From Thermoplasmata archaeon (GTDB lineage Archaea > Thermoplasmatota > Thermoplasmata > Lutacidiplasmatales > UBA184): a stretch of 64,000 nt of DNA. This document shows, piece after piece, positions 23,527 through 31,927 of the stretch. The first letter of the stretch is position 1, and every line of letters starts with the position of its first letter. The notes under the pieces were generated by a model. The model saw nothing but the letters and a program-made list of their open reading frames with translations. It was not told the origin of the DNA and did not search any database. The stretch spans positions 27,638 through 91,637 of the forward strand of contig DATKQS010000023.1 in NCBI GenBank assembly GCA_035532555.1. The letters are read 5' to 3'. The translations under genes and the position numbers were made by a program.

Positions 23527-24272
23527 GACGCCCGACCCCGCTCCAACCCTCGGAGCGGAACCCTCGCCTCGTGGAGCAGCGCTCCGAGGATCGAACGGTC
23601 TGGTTCACCGAGACGGTCGGTCACGAACCTCCCGTCGCGCGGGAACGCTGGTTCACCCGAGGCGGCCGAACGTATCGATCGTGGGACCCGAGCCGGAGCA
23701 AGCTCGCGGGGGCGCTCGTCCATGACTGGCGCGGCGACATTCCCGAGCCCGGCGAGCGATGGCTCTACCTGGGCGCCGCCACCGGCACCACCGTCTCGCA
23801 CGTCGCGGACCTCGTGGGGCCGGAGGGACGGGTCTACTCGATCGAGGCCTCCGTGCGGCCGTTCGGCCGCCTGCTCGCATTCGCGGAGCGGTGGCCCAAC
23901 GTCCTCCCGATCCTCGCGGATGCGAGGGCGCCCGAGCGCTACTCCGGATTCGTCCCGCTCGTGGACGGGGTCTACACGGATCTGGCGCAGGCCGACCAGA
24001 TCGAGATCGCACTCGCCAACGCGCGTCGATACCTGCGGGGATCGGGGAAGTTCCTCCTCGCGCTGAAGACGTCCAGCATGGGGCGAGAATCGAGCGCGGT
24101 GGAGCACCTTGCCATCGCCACCGAGACGCTCGGCCGATCGTTCGATCTCGACCGTTCCGTACACCTGGCGCCGCACCACCGCGCCCACTACTTCCTCGGG
24201 GGTCGCCCCCGTCGCAGCCTCTTCGACCCGGCGAACGGTGCTAGGTCGCCACCTGGCTCCCGCGCGCGATGA
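23523..24272 (+). CDS. flpA: Fibrillarin-like rRNA/tRNA 2'-O-methyltransferase
   Basis: Catalytic subunit of the C/D sRNP. The SAM-binding motif LYLGAATGTTVSHVADLVG with GRVYSIEAS is diagnostic, preceded by RTYRSWDPSRSKLAGA and followed by DGVYTDLAQADQIEIALANA. GTG 23523 overlaps the Nop5 stop (GTGA), giving a coupled Nop5-fibrillarin pair. The C-terminus (ARSPPGSRAR) runs 32 nt into the convergent GTPase gene. Confidence 0.93.
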   Translation: MRRPTPLQPSERNPRLVEQRSEDRTVWFTETVGHEPPVARERWFTRGGRTYRSWDPSRSKLAGALVHDWRGDIPEPGERWLYLGAATGTTVSHVADLVGPEGRVYSIEASVRPFGRLLAFAERWPNVLPILADARAPERYSGFVPLVDGVYTDLAQADQIEIALANARRYLRGSGKFLLALKTSSMGRESSAVEHLAIATETLGRSFDLDRSVHLAPHHRAHYFLGGRPRRSLFDPANGARSPPGSRAR

Positions 24273-25359
24273 TCACCGTGACGACATCCTCGTCTCGAAG
24301 GATGTGGGCGCGGCCGACGGTCTGACCCGGGAATCGGGCGCTCGGGCCCCAGATCTGGGCCGCCCGGAATGTGCGCTGAAGATCGCCGGGGAGCCGACGC
24401 AATAGATCGCTGATCGTGCTGCCGGTGCGCAGGATCACGGGATCCTCCCGGTCGGGAGGCCGGCCGGGGGGCTTGACGTAGATCCGGACGAACCGCAGGG
24501 CCCGGCCCATCTTCTCGACCAAGTTGTCCAATCCGACCCGGTTCTTCGCCGAGATGAAGATCGGGTCGAACGGGGCGAGATCCGCCCGCAGCCGCTTGCG
24601 CTCCTCCTCGCTGAGCGTCTCGGCCTTGTTCACCCCCAGGATCGCGTCGATGTACACCCGGTTCCCTGCGAGCACGTCGATCAGCTGGTCGGCGGTCGCG
24701 TCCTCTCGGAACACGATGTGGCCGTTGTGCATTCCGAATTCTCGCGCGATCTCGGCCGCGAGGCCGCCCGCGAGGTGCGTCAGTTTCACGGTGCTGGCGA
24801 TCGTGAGCCCCCCACGGTCGTGAGTGGTGACCACGATCTTCGGCGGTCGGGTGTTGAGTCGCACCCCGCTCGACTCGAGCTCCGTGATCAACGCGCGCAG
24901 GTTGGTGTGTTCCGGATCGACGAGAAACAGAACGAGGTCCGTGGAGCGAACCACCGACAAGACCTCGCGGCCGCGCCCGCGTCCCGTGGAAGCCCCGGGA
25001 ACGAGCCCGGGCATATCGAGGATCTGGATCGACGCGCCAGACCAGCGCAGCATGCCGGGGATGATCGACACCGTGGTGAAATCGTAGGCTGCGGCGACAC
25101 TTTCCGCCGAAGTGAGGGAGGTGAGCAGGGTGGATTTGCCGACCGACGGATACCCGACCAGTCCCACCGTGGCATGTCCGCTCTTGCGGACGGAGTAGCC
25201 GGGCCCGGCACCCTTGCCCTTCGCACGGGCCTCCCGTTCGAGGCGCAAGACGGCGATCTTCGCTCGCAGCCGCCCGATGTGGCGCTGGGTCGCCTTGTTG
25301 TACTGGGTCTTGCGGATCTCGTCCTCGACCTCGGTGATCTGCTCCTCGATCGATGACAT
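24241..25359 (-). CDS. DRG-family GTP-binding protein
   Basis: A 372-residue developmentally-regulated-GTPase homologue, implicated in translation. N-terminal helices (QYNKATQRHIGRLRAKIAVL), G1 GYPSVGKST, G3 DMPGLVPGASTGRGRG, the S5D2L-type insert in the middle, a NKAE G4 motif and the C-terminal TGS domain (FVRIYVKPPGRPPD to VVTVIIARGSQVAT). Complete. Convergent with fibrillarin. Confidence 0.95.
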   Translation of the reverse strand: MSSIEEQITEVEDEIRKTQYNKATQRHIGRLRAKIAVLRLEREARAKGKGAGPGYSVRKSGHATVGLVGYPSVGKSTLLTSLTSAESVAAAYDFTTVSIIPGMLRWSGASIQILDMPGLVPGASTGRGRGREVLSVVRSTDLVLFLVDPEHTNLRALITELESSGVRLNTRPPKIVVTTHDRGGLTIASTVKLTHLAGGLAAEIAREFGMHNGHIVFREDATADQLIDVLAGNRVYIDAILGVNKAETLSEEERKRLRADLAPFDPIFISAKNRVGLDNLVEKMGRALRFVRIYVKPPGRPPDREDPVILRTGSTISDLLRRLPGDLQRTFRAAQIWGPSARFPGQTVGRAHILRDEDVVTVIIARGSQVAT

Positions 25360-25589
25360 CGCCCCGGGCCCGTTCCCTTCGGCCGGGGGGACTCGACACC
25401 GTACTTGAGTCCTCCGACGGGCGCTTTCTATGAGGAATCTCAGCCGTGGGGGAATCGGGCGAGCTCATGGGCTACCGAGGCGGGCGACTCACTTTCGGCC
25501 GGCCCGTCGCTCTGCCTTCCGATCCTCGCCTTCCACGCCGTTCCCCGGAACTTCGAGCTCGCTGAATCGCCCGCTCGAACTCCCTTCGG

Positions 25590-26063
25590 TTAGGCATGCT
25601 TCGACGGTCGAAGGCCCATCTCGGTGAGAGCCTCGTCCTTGCGAGGGTTTCGCTTGTAGAGTGACGGGTGGCGAGGGGTCCAACCGGGGTCCTTCGAAAA
25701 TCGGGGCCGAGGAGTGGCTCGAAGTCGATCCGGGAACATCCGGTCTGCTCGCTCGCGCCGGTCCACCCGGTCGAACCAATCTTTCCACCACACCGCACGA
25801 ATCCTCTTCCGCAGCAAGGAACCGAGGTCCGGATCGAGCAGGACCCATCCGGATGGTCCACTACGTCCGATCAGGCCCGACTTCTCCAACCTCCGAAGTT
25901 CGTCGTACGCCTTCGACACCGGCACGCCGCCGACCAGGGAGACCCGGTACCCGGTCACGGGGCGAAATGCGTTCGCGAGCACGGCCAGAACGCGGAGCCT
26001 TCGCTCGCTGCCGCAGAGCGCGACCAGGCGGCGATCGACCTTCATCAAATTTCGAACGGACAT
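25590..26063 (-). CDS. Winged-helix DNA-binding protein
   Basis: About 150 residues. Residues 18-70 form a winged helix: SERRLRVLAVLANAFRPVTG, then KAYDELRRLEKSGLIGRSGP. The C-terminal half is basic with a Trp-rich patch (RAVWWKDWFDRVDRRERADR). A TATA-like GCATTAATACAATC (about 26066-26079, minus) is too close for the outer start, so the internal ATG at 26045 (KVDRRLVALCG) is the likelier, leaderless start. Divergent from the ATPase gene that follows, which it may regulate. Confidence 0.72.
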   Translation of the reverse strand: MSVRNLMKVDRRLVALCGSERRLRVLAVLANAFRPVTGYRVSLVGGVPVSKAYDELRRLEKSGLIGRSGPSGWVLLDPDLGSLLRKRIRAVWWKDWFDRVDRRERADRMFPDRLRATPRPRFSKDPGWTPRHPSLYKRNPRKDEALTEMGLRPSKHA

Positions 26064-26108
26064 CGATTGTATTAATGCGCCCCCAACGGGGAGGTATTCC
26101 TATCGCGC

Positions 26109-28589
26109 GTGGCTCGATGTGAGCGAAGTACGCTCGGAAGTGGGCCGGGCCGCTTACCTGAAGCCGTGCAGGTTTCATCGTTCGAGAGCCCCGTAACGGA
26201 CACCGAGCGCCCCGGTGTGGGTGCGGCGGTGCAGCAGGCGACGGGTGGACCTCGTTGGCGATATCGACCGCGAAACGTTCTCGGACGCCCGGAGGAACTC
26301 GATCGCTTCCGCTCTCGCCTCTCCGAGGGATTGCGGATAGGGCACGGACTGGGCGCGTCCTTCCGCATCGAGTTCGACTCGGGGATCGGAGGAGGCATCG
26401 CCGTCTCCTCGGAGGGACCCGTCGCGGGCCGGTGGTTCGGGCGCGTCTTGGCCGGAGCGTACGACCACCATCGATGGGCTCTGTCGGAGTCGGGGACGCG
26501 ACCCTACCCGGTGTTGCTCCGCATCGGCGCCCCGATCCTCTCCTGGCCTCACCCGCTCCGGTCCGGCTTCGAACCTTCGAGCTGGGGAGACTCGATCGCT
26601 CTCGGAATGGGAGCGCTACCGCCGGGACTGAGGCTGGTATGGTCTCTGGCAGCCGCCGCATCTCCACGAGCCCCTATCCCACTCGCGGCCGGAAGACCGA
26701 TGGCGGTAGCTCCCGCAGCAGGCGTTCTCGTGCGGGCTCCCGGGCCGATCACCGAGACCGAACGGCGATGGCGAGATCGTTGGGAGGAGCAGCAGCAGGC
26801 GTTGCGCTGGGTGGCCACCGTATCCATCCGGAGTGGGCCCGTCGTGCCCGCGCGGGCGGCCATCGATCGCGTCACCGAGGTCATCCAGTCGGTGACTCGC
26901 TCCCCTGGGGGTAACGGGATCCGCTTTCGCCCGGCGTCCCGGTGGTGGGCCGCTCGCCCCCGGCCCTTCGTCTTGACCGAGCCGGAACTCCTCGGGCTGC
27001 TCCCATCCCCGGAGTGCGTGGTAGGGGAGGCTCCCCGAACACCGGCTCGCTTCCGGCGAGAGTTGGTGGTGGGTCGAGCGGATATAGGGACCCTGCTGGA
27101 GCTTCGACTCGATCCGCAGGAAGGTCGCCACCTCGCGATGCTCGGCGAGACCGGGATGGGAAAGAGCACGCTCTTGACGGCCCTGGCCCGACAGGTCGGG
27201 GCGAGGCATGGGGTCGTCCTCCTCGATCCGGTCGGTGATACCGGCCGGGCCCTGTTGAGCTCGCTCGATCCCGAGACGCGAAAGCGGACGGTCTGGGTCT
27301 CACCGGCGGAGTCACCGATCGGGCTCAACGCTCTCGCCGGGGGAGAGAACGGCAACGAGGCCCCCGGTCCGCGGCAAGTGGCGGATCTGGTCCAGGCGCT
27401 ACGACGCGTGCGATCGGGCCGGTACGCAGAGAGCGCATACTGGGGACCCCGGATCGAGGACGTGGTCACGCGCGCTCTCCTCGCGGCGGGCACGATCCCC
27501 GGAGGAACGCTCGCGGATGCGCTCCAGCTCCTGGAAGCTCCCGAGCGGCATCGGTCCCCCGTCGCGGGCGAGGCGGGAGCGGCGTGGCGCGACCTCCGTC
27601 TGCAGGCGCGAGAGCGGCCGGAGGAGACGGACGGTGCTCGGCGCCTTCTGTACGAGGTCGCCGGGAACTCGGTGCTGACCCGGCTCCTGTGCGAGCGGCG
27701 GCCGCGATGGTCCTCCGCGGAACTCCTGATCGATGGGCGAATCACCGTCGTCACGGGGGACGCCGCGACGATCGGGGAGGGATCAGCGCGCCAGCTCCTG
27801 TCCATGTACCTCGCGCTGTTGTGGTCGGGGATCCTCGCTCGTTCCCGCCCGACGAAGACGTTCGTGATCCTCGATGAGGCTCAGTGGTTCGGTAACGAAG
27901 CCCTCTCCGAGATGCTCAACATCGGGCGACGGTTCAACATCCATCTCGTCCTGGCCACTCAGGCTCTGGGGTCGCTCAACGAGAACGTGCGTCAAGCGAT
28001 CGCGACGAACGTCGCCGACTTCATCCTGTTCCGAGGATCGCCGGACGATGCTCGAGAGTTCGGGAGGATCGCACGTAGTGTTTCCCCCGAGGAGCTGATG
28101 TCGCTCGGTCGCGGGGAGGCGATCCTCCTTCGAGGAAAGGCCGGCCGCTTCGATCGACTTCGCACGCCGATCGGCTTCCCCACGGGAGTCGACCCCGAGG
28201 TCTTGCGGGGGATCGCACGGTCGTCGATGGCGCGCTTCGGCCCACGGATCGAGAGATGGACCGAAGCGACTATGGAGGAGCGCCCGCGAGCCCCGCCCCG
28301 ACAGGTATCGCGGCCGCACGGCATCGATGCCGCGGCGCGGACGCTCCTCGAGCAGATCGCGGGGAAGCCCGACGGCGCGCTCGTGCGCGTGCACCTGAGC
28401 ACGTTGCGGGAGGGGAGCGACGATGACGCGCTACGCGCCCTCGGCGCCGCCTTGGGCCGCGAGGGGATCCTCCATCTCCATAGCCGGGACGAAGCAGGGC
28501 CGTACTGGGAGCTGCGTCCCGGAGCCGTCCGCGCCAGGCTCCTTCCTGCAATGCGGATGCGTTCGGCAGGTGCCGTGAGGCCCGCTTGA
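26109..28589 (+). CDS. HerA/VirB4-like DNA-translocase-type ATPase
   Basis: An 826-residue protein. The C-terminal half is a RecA-fold ATPase of the HerA/TraG/VirB4 class: Walker A GETGMGKSTLL near residue 350, Walker B TFVILDEAQWF near 588, a sensor in LVLATQAL and the late motif FRGSPDDAREFGRI. Such ATPases pump DNA or protein across membranes. The N-terminal 330 residues are unrecognised, with no membrane helix. The last 100 residues resemble a winged helix. No nuclease (NurA) or pilus gene is near, so resection and conjugation are both unproven. GTG 26109 is the outer start; start certainty is low. Confidence 0.78.
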   Translation: MARCERSTLGSGPGRLPEAVQVSSFESPVTDTERPGVGAAVQQATGGPRWRYRPRNVLGRPEELDRFRSRLSEGLRIGHGLGASFRIEFDSGIGGGIAVSSEGPVAGRWFGRVLAGAYDHHRWALSESGTRPYPVLLRIGAPILSWPHPLRSGFEPSSWGDSIALGMGALPPGLRLVWSLAAAASPRAPIPLAAGRPMAVAPAAGVLVRAPGPITETERRWRDRWEEQQQALRWVATVSIRSGPVVPARAAIDRVTEVIQSVTRSPGGNGIRFRPASRWWAARPRPFVLTEPELLGLLPSPECVVGEAPRTPARFRRELVVGRADIGTLLELRLDPQEGRHLAMLGETGMGKSTLLTALARQVGARHGVVLLDPVGDTGRALLSSLDPETRKRTVWVSPAESPIGLNALAGGENGNEAPGPRQVADLVQALRRVRSGRYAESAYWGPRIEDVVTRALLAAGTIPGGTLADALQLLEAPERHRSPVAGEAGAAWRDLRLQARERPEETDGARRLLYEVAGNSVLTRLLCERRPRWSSAELLIDGRITVVTGDAATIGEGSARQLLSMYLALLWSGILARSRPTKTFVILDEAQWFGNEALSEMLNIGRRFNIHLVLATQALGSLNENVRQAIATNVADFILFRGSPDDAREFGRIARSVSPEELMSLGRGEAILLRGKAGRFDRLRTPIGFPTGVDPEVLRGIARSSMARFGPRIERWTEATMEERPRAPPRQVSRPHGIDAAARTLLEQIAGKPDGALVRVHLSTLREGSDDDALRALGAALGREGILHLHSRDEAGPYWELRPGAVRARLLPAMRMRSAGAVRPA

Positions 28590-28741
28590 GGGCGAATAGA
28601 ACAGCCCCCGGACAGTGCCGGCCCCACCCGCGACTGACCGCCCGAACGATGGACGGGCTCCGAACGTGGAGCGGCACTCCGGACGCCGGAGCCCGACCGG
28701 ACCTTCGATCCCCGGCCCGCACGGTGCGGTTTCCTAAGAGC

Positions 28742-29032
28742 CTATCCGGAAACCTTACGCCGTGATTTCTTGGAGAGCCGGGCGATCTCCGCATCCGCCG
28801 CTGCCACTTCTTCGGCCGCGCATTTTGGGCACAAATAGAGGACCGCGGGACTCTCGGGCTCCGACATCGAGAGCCATCCCTTCTCGAGAAACATCCCGCC
28901 CTGGTACGGCCCCTCTCCGGGATAGGCCAGCACCGACGTTCCGGGGCAATCGTCCGTGGCGCACGCCACGGGGATGAGCGTCCCTCCCAACCGACCTCGC
29001 TTCGTCCGTGGCGCGCTGGACCCTTTCCTCAT
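28742..29032 (-). CDS. Zinc-ribbon protein encoded inside the IS5-type element
   Basis: A 96-residue protein with cysteine pairs CATDDCPG and YLCPKCAAEE about 45 residues apart, and a Lys/Arg-rich end (LSKKSRRKVSG). Its last four codons and stop are part of the insertion sequence's inverted repeat. A TATA-like CTTCTATAAGG (about 29060-29070, minus) lies about 30 nt before the ATG, consistent with its own leaderless transcript. It may be an IS accessory factor or a captured host gene; function unknown. Confidence 0.7.
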   Translation of the reverse strand: MRKGSSAPRTKRGRLGGTLIPVACATDDCPGTSVLAYPGEGPYQGGMFLEKGWLSMSEPESPAVLYLCPKCAAEEVAAADAEIARLSKKSRRKVSG

Positions 29033-29061
29033 CGCTCTTGGGGGCCGAGCGGCCCCGACCC

Positions 29062-29877
29062 TTATAGAAGTCGGGCCGCCCGAAGAGCGATCCACGCGCA
29101 AGCGATGTGGACGAACCCGAGGTAATTCACCACCTTCTTCTCCCACCGCACGAGAAGGCGACGGAACCGGTTCATCCACGAATGGGTGCGCTCGACCACC
29201 CATCGATGATTTTGAAATCGAAGGCGCTCTCGGCGAGGAATGGTACCCTCGCCCCTCCGACGAATGTGGTGCTCGTATCGGTACGCCTCGACGACCTCTT
29301 CCACCTCCAGGTAGTCGTATCCTCGATCAAGGCAGATGTGCTGACGGACCCCTCGGGGCGGGCGGAGGGGTCGAGAATCGAGCGTCCCCTCGACCAACTT
29401 GCAGTCATTGCGATTCGCGGGTGCGGCCACAATCCCAAGCGGAACCCCCCGTCCATCGGTCAACAGACTTCGCTTCACCCCGGACTTCCCACGGTCGGTA
29501 GGATTCGGGCCGGTCCTATCGCCACCGAGCGGCGCTTTGGTCATCGTGCCATCCATCGATTGCCACGCCCAACGGATCCCGGTCTTCTCGTCGTAGGCGA
29601 GGAGAGCCTCCGCCCACAGTCGCTGGAACAGGCCCGCGGCGCACCACTCTTGGAATCGATCGTGGACGGTGCTCTTGGGTCCGAAACACCGAGGGAGGGC
29701 TCCCCACTGGATGCCGGTACGGAGCAGGTAGACGATGCCCGCGAAGCACCGCCGGTCGTCGGCCCGAGGACGACCCCCTCGAGGAGACGGAGCGCGTATC
29801 GGGAGGAGGGAAGAGACTCGAAGCCAGAGATACTCGGGAAGATCGAACTCAGAAGGAATCGCTTGACCGACGAGCAC
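29062..29877 (-). CDS. IS5-family DDE transposase
   Basis: A 271-residue transposase. Catalytic residues: Asp in WQSMDGTMTKAP, Asp in ICLDRGYDYLEV, Glu in VVERTHSWMNRFRRL (the R-x3-W/E pattern of IS5). The N-terminal DUF4096-like region (LWLRVSSLLP...GGRPRADDRRCFAGIVYLL) is complete. The frame is intact, so the element may be active. Confidence 0.93.
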   Translation of the reverse strand: MLVGQAIPSEFDLPEYLWLRVSSLLPIRAPSPRGGRPRADDRRCFAGIVYLLRTGIQWGALPRCFGPKSTVHDRFQEWCAAGLFQRLWAEALLAYDEKTGIRWAWQSMDGTMTKAPLGGDRTGPNPTDRGKSGVKRSLLTDGRGVPLGIVAAPANRNDCKLVEGTLDSRPLRPPRGVRQHICLDRGYDYLEVEEVVEAYRYEHHIRRRGEGTIPRRERLRFQNHRWVVERTHSWMNRFRRLLVRWEKKVVNYLGFVHIACAWIALRAARLL

Positions 29878-30071
29878 TCAGGAGATTCGGCCCATCAGCG
29901 GGTCAAGCCGGGGTTCGACTCGAAAGGAGGTTTCCGGATACGCTCTAAGTCCGGTGGCTCGGAAGCCGCGCCCCGCTCTGTCCCGACGGGTGCTGAGCCG
30001 CCGATCGTGTCGGCGAGCCGCTCTGCCGGCCCCGGGCGAGTCGAAAGGAGTAACGAGTTGCGACCGTCGGC

Positions 30072-30093
30072 TTTACCCGGGGTAAAGTTTATG
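30072..30093 (+). promoter_or_regulatory. VapBC promoter: palindromic operator abutting the TATA box
   Basis: The 15-nt palindrome TTTACCCGGGGTAAA (30072-30086) runs straight into a TATA-like AGTTTATGG. Transcription would begin near the VapB ATG at 30118, giving a leaderless mRNA. Binding of VapB or VapBC here would block TBP/TFB access, the usual autoregulation of such modules. Confidence 0.65.
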
Positions 30094-30117
30094 GCCCCGG
30101 GTCCGGTGGAGGAGTCG

Positions 30118-30345
30118 ATGGCGAAGACCGCAGTGGTCAGCTCGAAGGGTCAGATCACGCTCCCCAAGGAGCTCCGCGAACGCCACCATTTGCAGGAAGG
30201 TGCGACCGTGCTGGTCCTCGAAACGAAGGAGGGGGTTCTCATTCGGTCGGGGCGTCGTACACTGCGGGGGTTGTTGAAAGGCCACATCGACCCCGACAAG
30301 GCGGAGAAGGCGGTCCGCTCCCTCCGCGAGGAGTGGAGGGTCTGA
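30118..30345 (+). CDS. vapB: AbrB/SpoVT-type antitoxin VapB
   Basis: A 75-residue swapped-hairpin AbrB DNA-binding protein: VVSSKGQITLPKELRERHHL followed by EGATVLVLETKEGVLI. The C-terminal 30 residues (LLKGHIDPDKAEKAVRSLRE) would clamp the toxin. Overlaps vapC by 13 nt. Confidence 0.9.
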   Translation: MAKTAVVSSKGQITLPKELRERHHLQEGATVLVLETKEGVLIRSGRRTLRGLLKGHIDPDKAEKAVRSLREEWRV

Positions 30346-30743
30346 CCGACGCCGTTATCGACACCGTGGCCCTGATACGGCATCTGGACGACTCGCTTCC
30401 GCCGGCCGCCGAGCGGGTCTTTCGGGAGGCCGAGGACGGGTTCGGTCGTCTCTTCCTGCCCGAGGTGGCGCTGGGCGAGTTCGCCTATCTCATCCTGCGG
30501 GGACGGGTCCGGGTCCCTCACCCTCGAGCGACCGTGCAAGAGGTGACCGACGAGGTCCGCGCCTCGGGCTATCTTCGGGCCGCTTCTCTGGGGTCGGCGG
30601 GCTGGGGGTACTTTCTGGACCTGGAGATCCCGGAGCTGCACGACCGGATGATCGCGGCCGTCGCGATGTCTCGCCGCCTACCGCTCGTCTCGAACGACCC
30701 GGCGTTCCGGTCCGTCCCCTCCCTCCGTGTGATCTGGCGATAA
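30333..30743 (+). CDS. vapC: PIN-domain ribonuclease toxin VapC
   Basis: A 136-residue PIN nuclease. Acidic active-site residues are Asp in AVIDTVALIRHLDD, Glu in LPEVALGEFAYL, Asp in ELHDRMIAAVAM and Asp in LVSNDPAFR. GTG 30333 start, inside vapB. VapC toxins cut tRNA or rRNA when VapB is lost. All catalytic residues are present. Confidence 0.9.
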   Translation: MEGLTDAVIDTVALIRHLDDSLPPAAERVFREAEDGFGRLFLPEVALGEFAYLILRGRVRVPHPRATVQEVTDEVRASGYLRAASLGSAGWGYFLDLEIPELHDRMIAAVAMSRRLPLVSNDPAFRSVPSLRVIWR

Positions 30744-31125
30744 CGATCCCCGGCATGGGCCGGTCGAACGATGATGGACGCCTTGGCGCAGTCGGACGGC
30801 GGGTTCGACCTCCGACCCCGCTTTCGCGTCCGCCGGACCCCTCGGGAGGAGAGGCACGCCTCTGCGGCGTCGACCAAGTGCCGGGTGCGTTCGAGGGTGC
30901 CGGCGATCTCGCGGACTTGAGCGGGCACCTTCCGCCCATGTCCCAAGGTCAAGAAGGCCCGCGCGTTGTTGAGCGAGTTCGACGCCCGGCTCGAGGCTCG
31001 CGTCATCCGGGCCACGAGGCCCGATCGAGCAGCGTTCCAAGAGGCCGCTCATTGATGAGTGCCCCATGACCTCGGCTTCACCGAACTGTTATCTATCGTC
31101 CTCGGGTCTCAGCGATGGAGCGCAC
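30744..31125. other. Intergenic region
   Basis: About 380 nt between vapC and the PAC2 gene. Several short open frames on both strands, none with a recognisable motif. TATA-like TTATCTATC at about 31089-31097 lies ahead of the PAC2 ATG. Nothing else seen. Confidence 0.4.
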
Positions 31126-31905
31126 ATGGACGACGTGGTGATTCTGCCGACCGAGAAGGTCGCGCTGCGCGACCCGATCCTCGTCGAGGGACTCCCGGGC
31201 GTCGGCAATGTCGGCAAGCTCGCCTCCGATTATCTCCGGGACCAGCTGAAGGCGAAGCCGCTCGCCACGGTCTTTTCCCGCTTCTTTCCGCCGCAGGTCT
31301 ACGTCAATGAGGACGGGATCATCCGGCTCGTCTCCAACGAGCTATCGTACTACCGGAACCCGAAGGCCGCGCGGGACATCGTGATCCTCGGCGGCGACTA
31401 CCAAGGCATCAGCCCCGAGGGCCAGTACGAGATCACGCACCGCGTTCTCGAGTTCGTGCACAAGCTCGGGGTCCGAGATCTGTACACCCTCGCCGGGTTC
31501 GCCCAGGGCCACGTCGTGGAGAAGCCTCGCGTCCTCGGCGCTGCGACCAGCCCCGCGCGTGTGGAGGCCATGAAGAAGCTTGGCGTGATCTTCTCCCGCA
31601 ACGACCCCGGAGGGGGGCTCATCGGTGCGAGCGGTCTGTTCCTCGGGCTCGGACGCATGTTCCAGATGGAGGGCGTCTGCCTCATGGGCGAGACCTCCGG
31701 GTATTTTGTAGATCCCCGCGGCGCCCAAGCGGTGCTCAAGATCCTTTCTCAAGCAATCGAGGTCGACGTCGATTTCAGAGACCTCGAGTCGAAAGCGAAG
31801 GAGATCGACCGGATCGCCCAGCGCATCCACGATTCCGAGAAGGGAGCGAACGAGCCCACCCCGGGCCCGAGCCCGGCCCGCGAGGACATCGGGTACATCG
31901 GCTGA
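31126..31905 (+). CDS. PAC2-family proteasome assembly chaperone homologue
   Basis: A 259-residue archaeal PAC2/PbaB-type protein. Signature regions: PILVEGLPGVGNVGKLASDY, then DIVILGGDYQGISPEGQYEI and LYTLAGFAQGHVVEKPRVLG, ending in a helical tail. Homologues (PbaA/PbaB) assist 20S proteasome assembly. The ATG at 31126 fits the family N-terminus. Confidence 0.9.
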   Translation: MDDVVILPTEKVALRDPILVEGLPGVGNVGKLASDYLRDQLKAKPLATVFSRFFPPQVYVNEDGIIRLVSNELSYYRNPKAARDIVILGGDYQGISPEGQYEITHRVLEFVHKLGVRDLYTLAGFAQGHVVEKPRVLGAATSPARVEAMKKLGVIFSRNDPGGGLIGASGLFLGLGRMFQMEGVCLMGETSGYFVDPRGAQAVLKILSQAIEVDVDFRDLESKAKEIDRIAQRIHDSEKGANEPTPGPSPAREDIGYIG

Positions 31906-31927
31906 CGCATCTTTCGAGCGGTTCTCC

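Larger units (their letters stand above)
28738..29945 (-). mobile_element. IS5-family insertion sequence carrying an extra zinc-ribbon gene
   Basis: Bounded by inverted repeats GAGCCTATCCGGAAACC (28738-28754) and GGTTTCCGGATACGCTC (29929-29945), 16 of 17 matching, and flanked by a TAA direct repeat (28735-28737 and 29946-29948). The 1208-bp element holds the transposase and, downstream of it on the same strand, a 96-residue zinc-ribbon gene whose stop codon lies inside the left inverted repeat. One-gene IS5/IS427-group elements are normally 800-900 bp. Confidence 0.85.
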
